Under the pieces are notes generated by a model, which was not told the DNA's origin, did not search any database, and saw only the letters and a program-made list of their open reading frames with translations. From Mycobacterium malmoense (GTDB lineage Bacteria; Actinomycetota; Actinomycetes; Mycobacteriales; Mycobacteriaceae): a stretch of 64,000 nucleotides of DNA. Position numbers and translations under genes: made by a program. How positions within the stretch are numbered: the stretch's first letter is position 1; every line of letters begins with the position of its first letter. Positions 41,321 through 49,984 of the stretch are shown in pieces. The stretch is taken from positions 930,001 through 994,000 of the forward strand of contig NZ_CP080999.1 of the NCBI RefSeq assembly GCF_019645855.1, read 5' to 3'.

Positions 41321-42481
41321 CTACGCGCTGGCACGCACCCGCGCGGCCTCGGCCCGGCCGATGACCACCCGCATGATTTCGTTGGTCCCCTCCAGGATTC
41401 GATGCACCCTCAAATCACGGACGATCTTTTCCAGACCATACTCGCGCAGGTAGCCATAGCCGCCATGCAATTGCAGGGCCCTGTCGGCGACCTCGAAGCA
41501 GGTATCGGTGACGTAGCGCTTGGCCATCGCGCACAGCTCGACCTTGTCGGGATCGTCGGCGTCCAACGCATTCGCGGCCCGCCACAACATCATTCGCGAG
41601 GTTTCCAGCCCGGTGGCCATGTCGGCCAGGGTGAACCGGACGGTCGGCTCGTCGAGCAGGGCAGACCCGAACGCCCGCCGCTCCCGCACGTAGGCCCCCG
41701 CCTTGTCGAAGGCGGCCTGCGCGCCGCCGAGTGAGCACGCCGCGATGTTGAGCCGGCCGCCGTTGAGGCCGTTCATCGCGATGCCGAAGCCGGCGCCCTC
41801 GCCATCCGCCCCGCCCAGCATCGCGTCGGCGGGGACCCGCACCCCCTCCAGGATCACCTGCGCGGTCGGTTGCGCGTGCCAGCCCATCTTCTCCTCGGGT
41901 GCGCCAAAACTCAGTCCCTCAGTGCCCTTTTCGACGACGAAGGCCGAGATGCCCCGCGGGCCCGCCTCTCCCGTGCGTGCCATCACCACATACACGTCCG
42001 AGGCGTCCGCACCGGAGATGAACTGCTTGACGCCGTCGAGCACGTAGTCGCCACCCTGTTTGACGGCTCGGGTGCTCAGCGCGCTGGCGTCGGATCCGGC
42101 GCCGGGCTCGGTGAGGCAGTAGCTGGCGATGACGTCCATCGGAGCCAGCCGCGGAATCCATTCCTTGCGTTGGTCGGCGGTGCCGAAGGTGTCGATCATC
42201 CACGCGCACATGTTGTGGATGGACAGGAACGCGGCGGTCGTCGGGTCGGCGGCGGCCAACTGCTCGAAGATGCGGACCCCGTCGAGCCGGCGCAGCCCGC
42301 TGCCGCCGACGTCGTCGCGGCAGTAGATCGCCGCCATGCCGAGTTTGGCGGCCTCGCGCAACACGTCTACCGGAAAGTGCTTGGTGGCATCCCATTCCAG
42401 GGCGTGCGGGGCGAGGCGTTTGGCGGCGAACGCGGCGGCCGTTTCGATGATGACCCGCTCGTCGTCGTTGAGAGTAAACAT
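41321..42481 (-). CDS. fadE9: Acyl-CoA dehydrogenase, probable isobutyryl-CoA dehydrogenase
   Basis: 386 residues, full-length ACAD. Marks are CLTEPGAGSDASALSTRAV, a central helical domain, LHGGYGYLREYGLEKIVRD and the catalytic base Glu364 in ILEGTNEIMR. The setting between mmsA and mmsB points to oxidation of isobutyryl-CoA to methacrylyl-CoA in valine catabolism. Six bases separate it from mmsA. Counterpart of Rv0752c. Confidence 0.9.
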   Translation of the reverse strand: MFTLNDDERVIIETAAAFAAKRLAPHALEWDATKHFPVDVLREAAKLGMAAIYCRDDVGGSGLRRLDGVRIFEQLAAADPTTAAFLSIHNMCAWMIDTFGTADQRKEWIPRLAPMDVIASYCLTEPGAGSDASALSTRAVKQGGDYVLDGVKQFISGADASDVYVVMARTGEAGPRGISAFVVEKGTEGLSFGAPEEKMGWHAQPTAQVILEGVRVPADAMLGGADGEGAGFGIAMNGLNGGRLNIAACSLGGAQAAFDKAGAYVRERRAFGSALLDEPTVRFTLADMATGLETSRMMLWRAANALDADDPDKVELCAMAKRYVTDTCFEVADRALQLHGGYGYLREYGLEKIVRDLRVHRILEGTNEIMRVVIGRAEAARVRASA

Positions 42482-42487
42482 AAGGGT

Positions 42488-44008
42488 CTAATTCATTGTG
42501 GGGATGACGAATTCGGCGCCGTCCTTGATGCCGGATGGCCACCGCGACGTGACGGTCTTGACCTTGGTGTAGAACTGGATGGACGCGGGGCCGTGCTGGT
42601 TGAGATCGCCGAAGCCGGAGCGCTTCCAGCCGCCGAAGGTGTGGTAGGCCACCGGGACGGGGATCGGCACGTTGACACCGACCATGCCCACCTGCACCCG
42701 GGAGACGAAATCGCGGGCGGTGTCTCCGTCGCGGGTGAAGATCGCCACGCCATTGCCGTATTCGTGCTCCGAGGGCAGCCGCAACGCCTCTTCGTAATCA
42801 TGCGCCCGCACCATGCACAGCACGGGGCCGAAGATCTCGTCGGTGTAGATCGACATGTCGGGGGTGACGTGGTCGAACAGGGTCGGCCCGATGAAGAAGC
42901 CGCTTTCGAGGTTGGCGTCACCGAACGTCAGGTCGTCGCTGCGACGGTCGCGGCCGTCGATCACGATCTCGGCACCGGCTGCCACACCCTGGTCGATGTA
43001 ATTGCGCACCCGGGCCACCGCGGCCTCGGTGACCAGCGGGCCGTAGTCGGCCTTGGGGTCCAGGCTGTGCCCCACGCGCAGGTTGTTGATCCGCTCAATC
43101 AGCCTGGCGCGCAACCGGTCCGCAGTCTGCTCACCGACGGGTACCGCGACGCTGATCGCCATGCAGCGCTCGCCGGCGCTGCCGTACCCGGCGCCGATCA
43201 GCGCGTCGACGGCCTGGTCGAGGTCGGCGTCGGGCATCACGATCATGTGGTTCTTGGCGCCGCCGAAGCACTGCGACCGCTTGCCGGTCGCCGCGGCCGT
43301 CGCGTAGATGTACTGGGCGATGTCGGAGCTGCCGACGAAGCCGACCGCCTTGATGTCGGGGTGGTGCAGGATCGCGTCGACGGCCTCCTTGTCACCGTGC
43401 ACGACCTGGAACACGCCCGGCGGCAGGCCGGCTTCCAGAAACAGCTCCGCGAACCGCACCGGAACAGACGGGTCACGCTCACTTGGCTTGAGCACGAACG
43501 CATTTCCGCACGCGAGGGCGGGCCCGGCCTTCCACAGCGGGATCATCGCGGGGAAGTTGAACGGGGTGATGCCCGCGACCACGCCCAGCGGCTGCCTTAG
43601 GGAGTAGACGTCGATGCCGGGGCCGGCGCCCTCGCTGTACTCGCCCTTGAGCAGGTGGGGAATCCCGATGCAGAACTCGATCACCTCGATGCCGCGCTGG
43701 ATGTCGCCGCGCGCGTCGGGCACCGTCTTGCCGTGCTCGCGCGACAGCAGCTCGGCCAGCTCGTCGCTGTTCTTGTTGACCAGCTCGATGAATCGCATCA
43801 GCACGCGGGCGCGGCGCTGCGGATTCCACGCGGCCCAACCCTTTTGGGCCTCGACGGCCGAGGCCACCGCCGCGTCGACGTCGGCCTTGCCGGCCATCGG
43901 CACTTTCGCCTGCACCTCGCCCGTGCTGGGGTTGAAGACGTCGGCGGTGCGGGTGGACTGGCCGGCGGTGCGCTTCCCGTCGATGAAGTGCGGGATCTGT
44001 GCGGTCAT
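42488..44008 (-). CDS. mmsA: Methylmalonate-semialdehyde dehydrogenase (acylating)
   Basis: 506 residues from ATG 44008 (MTAQIPHFIDGKRTAG); the frame extends 13 codons upstream without a better start. The CoA-dependent aldehyde dehydrogenase has its nucleophile at Cys282 in GSAGERCMAISVAVPVG, and FVGSSDIAQYIY and PFNFPAMIPLW are typical. It converts methylmalonate semialdehyde to propionyl-CoA in valine degradation. First gene of the operon and divergent from the toxin-like gene across 113 bases. Counterpart of Rv0753c. Confidence 0.92.
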   Translation of the reverse strand: MTAQIPHFIDGKRTAGQSTRTADVFNPSTGEVQAKVPMAGKADVDAAVASAVEAQKGWAAWNPQRRARVLMRFIELVNKNSDELAELLSREHGKTVPDARGDIQRGIEVIEFCIGIPHLLKGEYSEGAGPGIDVYSLRQPLGVVAGITPFNFPAMIPLWKAGPALACGNAFVLKPSERDPSVPVRFAELFLEAGLPPGVFQVVHGDKEAVDAILHHPDIKAVGFVGSSDIAQYIYATAAATGKRSQCFGGAKNHMIVMPDADLDQAVDALIGAGYGSAGERCMAISVAVPVGEQTADRLRARLIERINNLRVGHSLDPKADYGPLVTEAAVARVRNYIDQGVAAGAEIVIDGRDRRSDDLTFGDANLESGFFIGPTLFDHVTPDMSIYTDEIFGPVLCMVRAHDYEEALRLPSEHEYGNGVAIFTRDGDTARDFVSRVQVGMVGVNVPIPVPVAYHTFGGWKRSGFGDLNQHGPASIQFYTKVKTVTSRWPSGIKDGAEFVIPTMN

Positions 44009-44073
44009 GGGTGCCCTCGAAAATCGGTTATGCGCGAATACTTGCATACCCTAGTAACCGCTTCTGGTGCTGG

Positions 44074-44089
44074 CAAGTCGGGTGACTTG
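44074..44089. promoter_or_regulatory. Inverted repeat between mmsA and the toxin-like gene
   Basis: CAAGTC (44074-44079) GGGT GACTTG (44084-44089) is a perfect dyad in the 113-base divergent region 44009-44121. It lies 33 bases before the toxin-like start and could be an operator for either gene. A weaker GGTTA...TAACC dyad lies on its mmsA side. Confidence 0.35.
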
Positions 44090-44121
44090 TCCCACGTTTA
44101 CGGCCTGATTACCGTTTCGCC

Positions 44122-44952
44122 GTGTCCGAAGAGACCGGTCTCGGCGCCGGTGCGGCGCGGGCCCGCGAAACGGTGTTGGCTGAGAGCGTCCGGGTGCCTG
44201 GCGCGGCTGACAGGATGGTCGTGCCCACGCTGCGGGCCGCTTATGGAAGCGTGCTGCGAGGGCGGTGGCAGCTCGACGCGATCGGGGCCGACATCGAGAG
44301 CGCCGTGGCGAATCAGCGGGCGCTGGCGCTCGACACCCCCGCGGGTGCCGTCACGTTCGCCAAATTCCTTGCTGCCAAGGCACAAGACATCAACCGGGTG
44401 GTCACCGAAACCGCCGAGGGATCCCGGGGCGGGGCGGCGACACTCGGGTCCCTGGGTCCGTCCTACCAAGCTCTCGGATATGGCCCCAAACCACAGGAGC
44501 CGCCTCCGGCCCCGGTGCCTTTTCCTCCCTACCAACCGAAGGTGTGGGGCGCGTGCCGGGCCCGCGGCCAGGACCCGGACAAGGTCGTCAGGACGTTCTA
44601 CCATGCGTCGATCAGCGCGCGATTCCGGTCGTTGCCCGCCGGTGACTCGGTGCTGTATTGCGGCAACGACAAGTACGGGCTGCTGCACATCGAAAAGGAA
44701 CACGAAGATCAGTGGGATCGGATCGCGAACTCACGATGGCCGAGCGCAGGCAATTGGCGCTACCTCGCCGATTACGCGATCGGCGCTACGCTGGCGTACC
44801 CCGAGCGGGTGGAGTACAACCAAGACAACGACACGTTCGCCGTATATCGCAGGATCTCGCTACCGGACGGCCGGTACGCATTCACCACTCGGGTCGTGAT
44901 TTCGGCAAACGACGGGAAGATCATCACGGCCTTTCCCCAGACGAGTGCATGA
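44122..44952 (+). CDS. Putative type VII-associated toxin with a nuclease-like C terminus
   Basis: 276 residues. Residues ~1-110 are helical and free of Cys (LDAIGADIESAVANQRALAL, AGAVTFAKFLAAKAQDINRV), resembling the mycobacterial DUF4226 proteins as I remember them. A Pro-rich linker (PQEPPPAPVPFPPYQP) follows at ~120-140. The last ~100 residues contain LLHIEKEHEDQW (His189, His194) and end RVVISANDGKIITAFPQ, a pattern common in BECR-fold RNase toxins of polymorphic systems. No signal peptide is visible, as expected for ESX-type export. The following gene could be its immunity partner. Function is inference; no search was run. Confidence 0.6.
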   Translation: MSEETGLGAGAARARETVLAESVRVPGAADRMVVPTLRAAYGSVLRGRWQLDAIGADIESAVANQRALALDTPAGAVTFAKFLAAKAQDINRVVTETAEGSRGGAATLGSLGPSYQALGYGPKPQEPPPAPVPFPPYQPKVWGACRARGQDPDKVVRTFYHASISARFRSLPAGDSVLYCGNDKYGLLHIEKEHEDQWDRIANSRWPSAGNWRYLADYAIGATLAYPERVEYNQDNDTFAVYRRISLPDGRYAFTTRVVISANDGKIITAFPQTSA

Positions 44953-44977
44953 GCCGGTTGACCAAAGGAGGTGACTC

Positions 44978-45562
44978 ATGACGGAGCCGCCGCGGAGTTA
45001 TACCGGGCGTCGCGATCTCATCGCCGAGAAGCTGGAGCCCTACTTCCAGATCAGCGACATGCTGCCGAGCAACGTCAGACCCAGCTCAGAAGCTGCCGAA
45101 AAGTTCTGGGACAACTCATTGTGGTGCAGCTGGGGGGACCGGGAAACGGGATACACCCGCTCGGTCACGGTGGCGATTTACCAGGTGGCTGACGGCGAGC
45201 GGCGAGCCAACGAGATCCGCACCATGATGCGGGAAGAGTGCCCGTCCGGTCTAGATTTGCAGAGCCCAAACCCCGAGGCCTACGAGGTCACCGGCCAGCG
45301 GGCTGGGGAATACGTCTTCGTGCTGAATTACCTGGGACATGTGAGAGCTGTAGTGGGTAGGTGCGTCGTCGAAATCATGCCGATGGGCACGGGGATCGAC
45401 CTGAGCAAATTGGCCGACGTGGCACTGGATATCGGCCGCACCGTTGGCTGCTCGGCCTACCAGAACGACTTCACGCTGCCGGACGTGCCAGAAGAATGGC
45501 GCAATCAGCCGGTGGGGTGGTCGACGGAGGGATTTCCCCCGTACATACCGGGGGCGGGCTAG
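44978..45562 (+). CDS. Small acidic protein, possible immunity partner
   Basis: 194 residues, starting 25 bases after the toxin-like stop with a strong AAAGGAGGTGACTC ribosome binding site. No signal peptide or membrane segment. The sequence (YFQISDMLPSNVRPSSEAAE, GYTRSVTVAIYQVADGERRA, RAGEYVFVLNYLGHVRAVVG) is globular, with Cys at several positions, and resembles no family I can name. A short acidic cytoplasmic protein directly downstream of a toxin-like gene is the usual position for an immunity protein. An alternative is a lipoprotein-like sensor domain of the DUF3558 type, but no lipobox is present. Confidence 0.55.
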   Translation: MTEPPRSYTGRRDLIAEKLEPYFQISDMLPSNVRPSSEAAEKFWDNSLWCSWGDRETGYTRSVTVAIYQVADGERRANEIRTMMREECPSGLDLQSPNPEAYEVTGQRAGEYVFVLNYLGHVRAVVGRCVVEIMPMGTGIDLSKLADVALDIGRTVGCSAYQNDFTLPDVPEEWRNQPVGWSTEGFPPYIPGAG

Positions 45563-45582
45563 CCGTCACCCGGAAACCCTGG

Positions 45583-45855
45583 TTACCGCCAGCTCGTCGG
45601 CAAGTCGGTGATGTGGTTGGGGCAGTAGTCTTGAGCCGCCTGAGACATGATGTTTCGCGCGTCCTCGGCCGACATCGTGGCGCGCAGCTGCATGAAGGCG
45701 TATTCGGCCGGCGCGTAGCCCTGGTCGCGCCCCGCCGGATCGTCCATCAGCTGGCACGCCTCCTTCTCCTGCCTGGCGTCGGCGTGCGCGACGCCCGAGC
45801 AGAACACCGCCAGGCCCACCAGGCCGCCGGCGGCCATCTTCGTGACAGCCCTCAT
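45583..45855 (-). CDS. Small secreted protein, DUF732-like
   Basis: 90 residues with a clear signal peptide: basic MRAVTK, hydrophobic GGLVGLAVFCSG and a likely cleavage after AHA near residue 26. The mature part has a Cys pair (ACQLMDD and YCPNHITDLP), as in the mycobacterial DUF732 family of small exported proteins. Function unknown. It is convergent with the putative immunity gene and 36 bases downstream of rmlC on the same strand. Confidence 0.75.
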   Translation of the reverse strand: MRAVTKMAAGGLVGLAVFCSGVAHADARQEKEACQLMDDPAGRDQGYAPAEYAFMQLRATMSAEDARNIMSQAAQDYCPNHITDLPTSWR

Positions 45856-45891
45856 GGGCGTTTCCTCCTGCCTACGCGCCTCGCGCCCGCC

Positions 45892-46518
45892 TCACCGGTT
45901 TTTCCTTTGGTGGGTGCCGCGCATGCCGTCCACGAACCTCTGCGTCTCCTCCCAGGTGGGCAGGAGACCGGACGCGCGCACTTCGTCGAAACCCGGGGCC
46001 GCGGCGTCGCGGTCGGACAGGCTGGGAGGGGCGCCGTCAACCAGCGGCCAGTCGATTGCCAGCGCCGGGTCCGTCGCGCAGATGGTGTGCTCGCGCTGCG
46101 GGTTGTACTCCGCCGAGCACAGGTACATCACCGTCGAATTGTCTTGCAGTGCAAGGAATCCGTGCCCGAGGCCCTCGGAGAGGTAGATCGTCTTGCGGTC
46201 GGAGTCGTCGAGCAGAACCGAGTCCCATCGGCCGAAAGTCGGTGAGCCCAAACGGATGTCGACGACAACGTCGAACACCGCGCCGCGCACGCAGGTCACG
46301 TACTTGGCCTGGCTCGGCGGCAGCTGGGCGAAGTGCAGGCCGCGCAGCACGCCCGCCGCGGACACCGAACAGTTGGCTTGCCGGACGTCCAGGCGGTGAC
46401 CGGCGAATGCGGTGAACCCGCGGTCGGTGAGCCATTCGAAAAATAGGCCGCGGGAGTCGCCGTGGATGGTGGGGGTGATCTCCCAGGCGCCGGGAATGCC
46501 GAGTTCGCGAACCTTCAT
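45892..46518 (-). CDS. rmlC: dTDP-4-dehydrorhamnose 3,5-epimerase
   Basis: 208 residues, cupin fold. RmlC epimerises dTDP-4-keto-6-deoxyglucose on the way to dTDP-rhamnose, needed for the mycobacterial arabinogalactan linker. The catalytic His62 (LRGLHFAQ), Lys72 and Tyr132 fall at the positions I remember for the M. tuberculosis enzyme. The ATG abuts the rmlB stop (46519), so the two are coupled. Counterpart of Rv3465. Confidence 0.95.
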   Translation of the reverse strand: MKVRELGIPGAWEITPTIHGDSRGLFFEWLTDRGFTAFAGHRLDVRQANCSVSAAGVLRGLHFAQLPPSQAKYVTCVRGAVFDVVVDIRLGSPTFGRWDSVLLDDSDRKTIYLSEGLGHGFLALQDNSTVMYLCSAEYNPQREHTICATDPALAIDWPLVDGAPPSLSDRDAAAPGFDEVRASGLLPTWEETQRFVDGMRGTHQRKNR

Positions 46519-47514
46519 TCACTGACCGCGTTCTTCGTAGCGGGCTTCCGCGGCGTCCTTCAACGGGCGCCACCACGACTCGTTGTCGCGGTACCAGTCG
46601 ATGGTGGCACGCAGCCCCTCCTCGAAGTCGGTATGCTTTGGCGCCCAGCATAATTCGTCGTACAGCGACGACGGGTCGATGGCGTACCGCAGGTCGTGGC
46701 CCACCCTGTCGGTGACGTGGTCGAAGTCGTCCGGGTCGCGACCCATCATCTGCAGCAGCGTGCGCAGCACGGTCAGGTTGTCGCGCTCGCCCTCCGAGCT
46801 GATCAGGTAGGTTCGGCCGATCTCGCCCTTGTCGAGGATCCGCCGCACCGCGCTGTTGTGGTCGTCGACGTGGATCCAGTCGCGCACGTTGGCGCCGCTG
46901 CCGTACAACTTGGGTCGCCGGCCGGTGAGCACGTTGGTGATCTGGCGCGGGATGAATTTCTCGATGTGCTGATACGGCCCGTAGTTGTTGGAGCAATTGG
47001 AGATCGTCGCGCGCACCCCGTACGAGCGCACCCAGGCGCGGACCAGCATGTCGGCGCCGGCCTTGGTCGCCGAGTACGGGCTCGACGGGTTGTAGGGCGT
47101 CGACTCGGTGAACCGCTTCGGGTCGTCGAGCTCCAGGTCGCCGTAGACCTCGTCGGTCGAGATGTGGTGCAGCCGCACACCGTGGCGTCGCACCGCTTCC
47201 AGGATGGTGAACGTTCCGACCACGTTGGTCCGCAGGAACGGCTCCGGGTCATCGAGCGCATTGTCCACGTGACTCTCGGCGGCGAAATGCACCACCGCGT
47301 CGGATTCGGCGACCAGCCGGGAAACCAGCTCGGCGTCGGTGATGTCGCCCACCACCAGCCTGATGGCATCCTCGACGTCGGCCAGCGACTCGCGCCGGCC
47401 CGCGTAGGTCAGGGCGTCGAGCACCGTCACCGCGTCCTCGGGATGCTCACGCACCGTACTGTGCACAAAATTGGCGCCGATGAAGCCGGCTCCCCCGGTG
47501 ACCAGCAATCGCAT
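46519..47514 (-). CDS. rmlB: dTDP-glucose 4,6-dehydratase
   Basis: 331 residues from ATG 47514 (MRLLVTGGAGFIGANFVH); a TTG two codons upstream is not needed. It is an extended SDR with the NAD motif TGGAGFIG, HISTDEVYGDLE with the catalytic Asp-Glu pair, and the Tyr/Lys of SPYSATKAGAD. It dehydrates dTDP-glucose in rhamnose synthesis. It is placed upstream of rmlC in the same transcript. Counterpart of Rv3464. Confidence 0.95.
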   Translation of the reverse strand: MRLLVTGGAGFIGANFVHSTVREHPEDAVTVLDALTYAGRRESLADVEDAIRLVVGDITDAELVSRLVAESDAVVHFAAESHVDNALDDPEPFLRTNVVGTFTILEAVRRHGVRLHHISTDEVYGDLELDDPKRFTESTPYNPSSPYSATKAGADMLVRAWVRSYGVRATISNCSNNYGPYQHIEKFIPRQITNVLTGRRPKLYGSGANVRDWIHVDDHNSAVRRILDKGEIGRTYLISSEGERDNLTVLRTLLQMMGRDPDDFDHVTDRVGHDLRYAIDPSSLYDELCWAPKHTDFEEGLRATIDWYRDNESWWRPLKDAAEARYEERGQ

Positions 47515-47540
47515 GGTCAAACCCTAACCGAGCGGGATAC

Positions 47541-48407
47541 TCAGCTCGGGGGAGTTAGCCCCAATGGCCCGGCCAATTCGCTCAGCGCGGGCAGCAGCGT
47601 GTCCTCGTTCCAGCCGCCCAGCACCTGAATCGCCACGTGGTCGGCGCCGGCCTTCACGTGCTCGTTGAGGCGGCGCGCGATGGCCTCCGGCGTGCCGTAG
47701 GCCACCAGCGCGTCGATCAGCCTGTCGCTGCCGGGCTTGCGCACGTCGCCTTCGGCGAACCCCAGCCGCAGCCAGTTGTTCACGTAGTTGCTCAGCCCCA
47801 GGTAGAGGTCGAGGGCGGCGCGGCCCGCCGCGCGGGCTTTCGCCGTGTCGGTGGTGAGTATCACCTTGTGTTCCGGCGCCAAAAACACCGTCTTCCCGAC
47901 GAGTTCGCGCGCCTTGGCCGTGTGTTCGGGAGTGGTCAGATACGGGTGGGCCCCGGCGCTGCGTTCCGCTGCCAGCCGCAACACCCGCGGTCCGAGGGCG
48001 GCAAGCACCCGACGGCTGGTCGGCACCATCGCGGCGTCGAGCTCGTCGAGGTAACCGACCAGCGCCTCGTAGGGCTTCGCATACTCCTGCGTGTGCTCGC
48101 GGTGGCCCACCCCGATGCCGAGCAAAAACCTTCCCGGATAGGCGCTTTCGATGCGCGCGAACGACTCGGCGACCGCCGGTGCCGGCGCCGACCAGATATT
48201 GACGATCCCGGTCGCCAGTTGCAACGAGGTGGTCGCTGCGAGGGCGGGTTCGACCCAGTCCAGTTCCGCGTCCGGCGACCCGCCGACCCACGCCGCGCCG
48301 TAGCCGAGCGATTCGATCTTGGTGGCCAGTTCGGGCGTGATCGACCGGGTGGGCAGCCAGACGCCGAACCGGCCCAGGTCGGGTTTCAGTGCAACTGCCT
48401 CGGTCAT
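47541..48407 (-). CDS. LLM-class F420-dependent oxidoreductase (tandem copy 1)
   Basis: 288 residues, luciferase-like: LGRFGVWLPTRSITPELATK at the N terminus, [16 protein letters not shown] and the [17 protein letters not shown] segment. Very similar to the gene just upstream at 48425, with shared blocks such as [16 protein letters not shown] [20 protein letters not shown]. It corresponds to Rv3463, a single gene in M. tuberculosis (memory). Substrate unknown; the family reduces or oxidises with F420. Confidence 0.82.
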   Translation of the reverse strand: MTEAVALKPDLGRFGVWLPTRSITPELATKIESLGYGAAWVGGSPDAELDWVEPALAATTSLQLATGIVNIWSAPAPAVAESFARIESAYPGRFLLGIGVGHREHTQEYAKPYEALVGYLDELDAAMVPTSRRVLAALGPRVLRLAAERSAGAHPYLTTPEHTAKARELVGKTVFLAPEHKVILTTDTAKARAAGRAALDLYLGLSNYVNNWLRLGFAEGDVRKPGSDRLIDALVAYGTPEAIARRLNEHVKAGADHVAIQVLGGWNEDTLLPALSELAGPLGLTPPS

Positions 48408-48424
48408 CCGGGTCCCCCTCTGCG

Positions 48425-49288
48425 TTAAGGCTGAGTCAGGCCGAGCGGCTCGGCCAGTTCGGCCAGCGCCGAGACCAGGTTTTCATCTTTGGTGAGGACC
48501 TGCACGGCCACGTGGTCGGCGCCGGCGTCGAGGTGCTGCTTCAGCCGCGCCGCGATCTGGTCCGGCGTGCCGTAAGCCACCAGGGCGTCGACCAGGCGGT
48601 CGCTGCCGGGCCGGGTGATTTCCTCGTCGGAAAAGCCCAGCCGTTTCCAGTTGTTGCGGTAGTTGGCGAGATTGAAGTAAATGTCGAGCGCCTTGCGACC
48701 CACCGCGCGAGCTTTCTCGGTGTCGGTGGTCAAGACCACCTTGTGTTCGGGCGCCAGGAACGCCGACGGGCCGATCAGTTCACGGGCCCGCGCGGTGTGT
48801 TCGGGCGTGGTCAGGTAGGGGTGCGCGCCGGCGCTGCGTTGGGCCGACAGCTTCAGCACCCGGGGACCCAGGGCCGCCACCACGCGCCGGTTGGCGGGCA
48901 CGCCGTACTCGTCGAGCTTGTCCAGGTACTCCGCCAGCGCCTCATAGGGCTTGCGGTACTCGCTGTGCGCCTCCGGATGGCCGACGCCGATGCCCAACAG
49001 GAAGCGGCCGGGGTGGGCCTTGTCGATCCGGTGGAACGAATCGGCCACCGGCTTGGCGGCTGCGGTCCAGATGTTGACGATGCCGGTGGCCACCTGCAAC
49101 GTGGTCGTCGCCTCGAGGATGGGCTCCACCCAAGCCAGCTCGGCGGGCGGGGATCCACCCACCCAGACGGCCCCGTAGCCCAGAGACTCGATTTCTTTGG
49201 CTTGCCGGGGCGATACGCCGCGCCCGAACGATCCGAACCGGCCGAGATCGGGCTTGCTCGCTGCAGAGCTGGCATGCGCGTCGGTCAT
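48425..49288 (-). CDS. LLM-class F420-dependent oxidoreductase (tandem copy 2)
   Basis: 287 residues, paralogous to the gene at 47541 over its full length: [56 protein letters not shown] and [19 protein letters not shown]. The 17-base gap between the copies and their similarity point to tandem duplication. It is the first gene of this minus-strand run and divergent from infA, with a 247-base region (49289-49535) between their starts. Confidence 0.82.
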
Positions 49289-49349
49289 GGTGTTCCCAAC
49301 CTGCGGTGTGCTGCCGCTATTCCGCGCCCTGAGCTCTCGCGGAACGATT

Positions 49350-49377
49350 TTGGTCAGGGCGAATGACCGGGTATCGT
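49350..49377 (+). promoter_or_regulatory. Candidate infA promoter
   Basis: TTGGTC (49350-49355) and TATCGT (49372-49377) are 16 bases apart and fit a SigA-type promoter. A GGTCA...TGACC dyad (49352-49356 / 49364-49368) lies across the spacer. The leader to the infA ATG would be about 150 bases. Only the sequence match is seen. Confidence 0.5.
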
Positions 49378-49535
49378 GGAGTAACGGTGCGGCATCCGCG
49401 CCGGCTTTTTGCGTGCCCAGTCCCTCGGAAATTCTAGGAATTTCCCGTCACCGGCTCACGTTTGAAGTCCGGGTAAGCGTCGCGCCGAACGGGCGCGGAC
49501 GGGAACGAAACAAACGACGAGGATTTTTGGGGAGT

Positions 49536-49757
49536 ATGGCCAAGAAAGACGGTGCCATAGAGGTCGAGGGCCGTGTGGTCGAGCCCCTGCCCAATGCGAT
49601 GTTCCGCATTGAGCTGGAGAACGGCCACAAGGTGCTCGCCCACATCAGCGGCAAGATGCGGCAGCACTACATCCGCATCCTGCCCGAGGACCGGGTGGTG
49701 GTGGAGTTGTCTCCCTACGACCTGTCCCGGGGCCGCATCGTGTACCGGTACAAGTAA
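49536..49757 (+). CDS. infA: Translation initiation factor IF-1
   Basis: 73 residues from ATG 49536. The frame is open to 49197, but only this start gives the family length and it follows GGGGAGT. IF-1 is a single S1/OB-fold protein that blocks the A site during initiation; [20 protein letters not shown] and [20 protein letters not shown] are typical. It opens the alpha-operon block, before rpmJ. Confidence 0.97.
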
Positions 49758-49807
49758 AAGCCCGAATCAAACCACCGACGAGCAGACAGAACAGGATCGA
49801 AACGGCC

Positions 49808-49921
49808 GTGAAGGTGAACCCGAGCGTCAAGCCCATCTGTGACAAGTGCAGGGTGATCCGTCGGCATGGGCGGGTCATGGTGATCTGCTCAGATCCGCGC
49901 CACAAGCAGAGACAAGGCTAG
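49808..49921 (+). CDS. rpmJ: 50S ribosomal protein bL36 (L36), zinc-binding type
   Basis: 37 residues from GTG 49808: [20 protein letters not shown] and onward to KQRQG, ending in TAG at 49919-49921. The zinc ligands are Cys11, Cys14, Cys27 and His32, so it is the C+ type. bL36 stabilises 23S rRNA near the base of the L7/L12 stalk. It is too short for standard size cut-offs but its position after infA and the complete motif leave little doubt. Confidence 0.96.
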
Positions 49922-49984
49922 TCCGTCCGGCGACGATTCCCACTGGCCTGAGGTGGGGGTCCCCCCTCCGGGGGAGAGACGGAC
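49921..49984 (+). promoter_or_regulatory. Structured leader between rpmJ and rpsM
   Basis: GTCCGTC (49921-49927) can pair with GACGGAC (49978-49984), enclosing a G-rich/C-rich hairpin CCCCC TCC GGGGG at 49962-49974. The 244-base gap to rpsM (49922-50165) has no gene. It may be an attenuator or a site for S4-type feedback control, or a dispersed GC-rich repeat. Confidence 0.4.
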
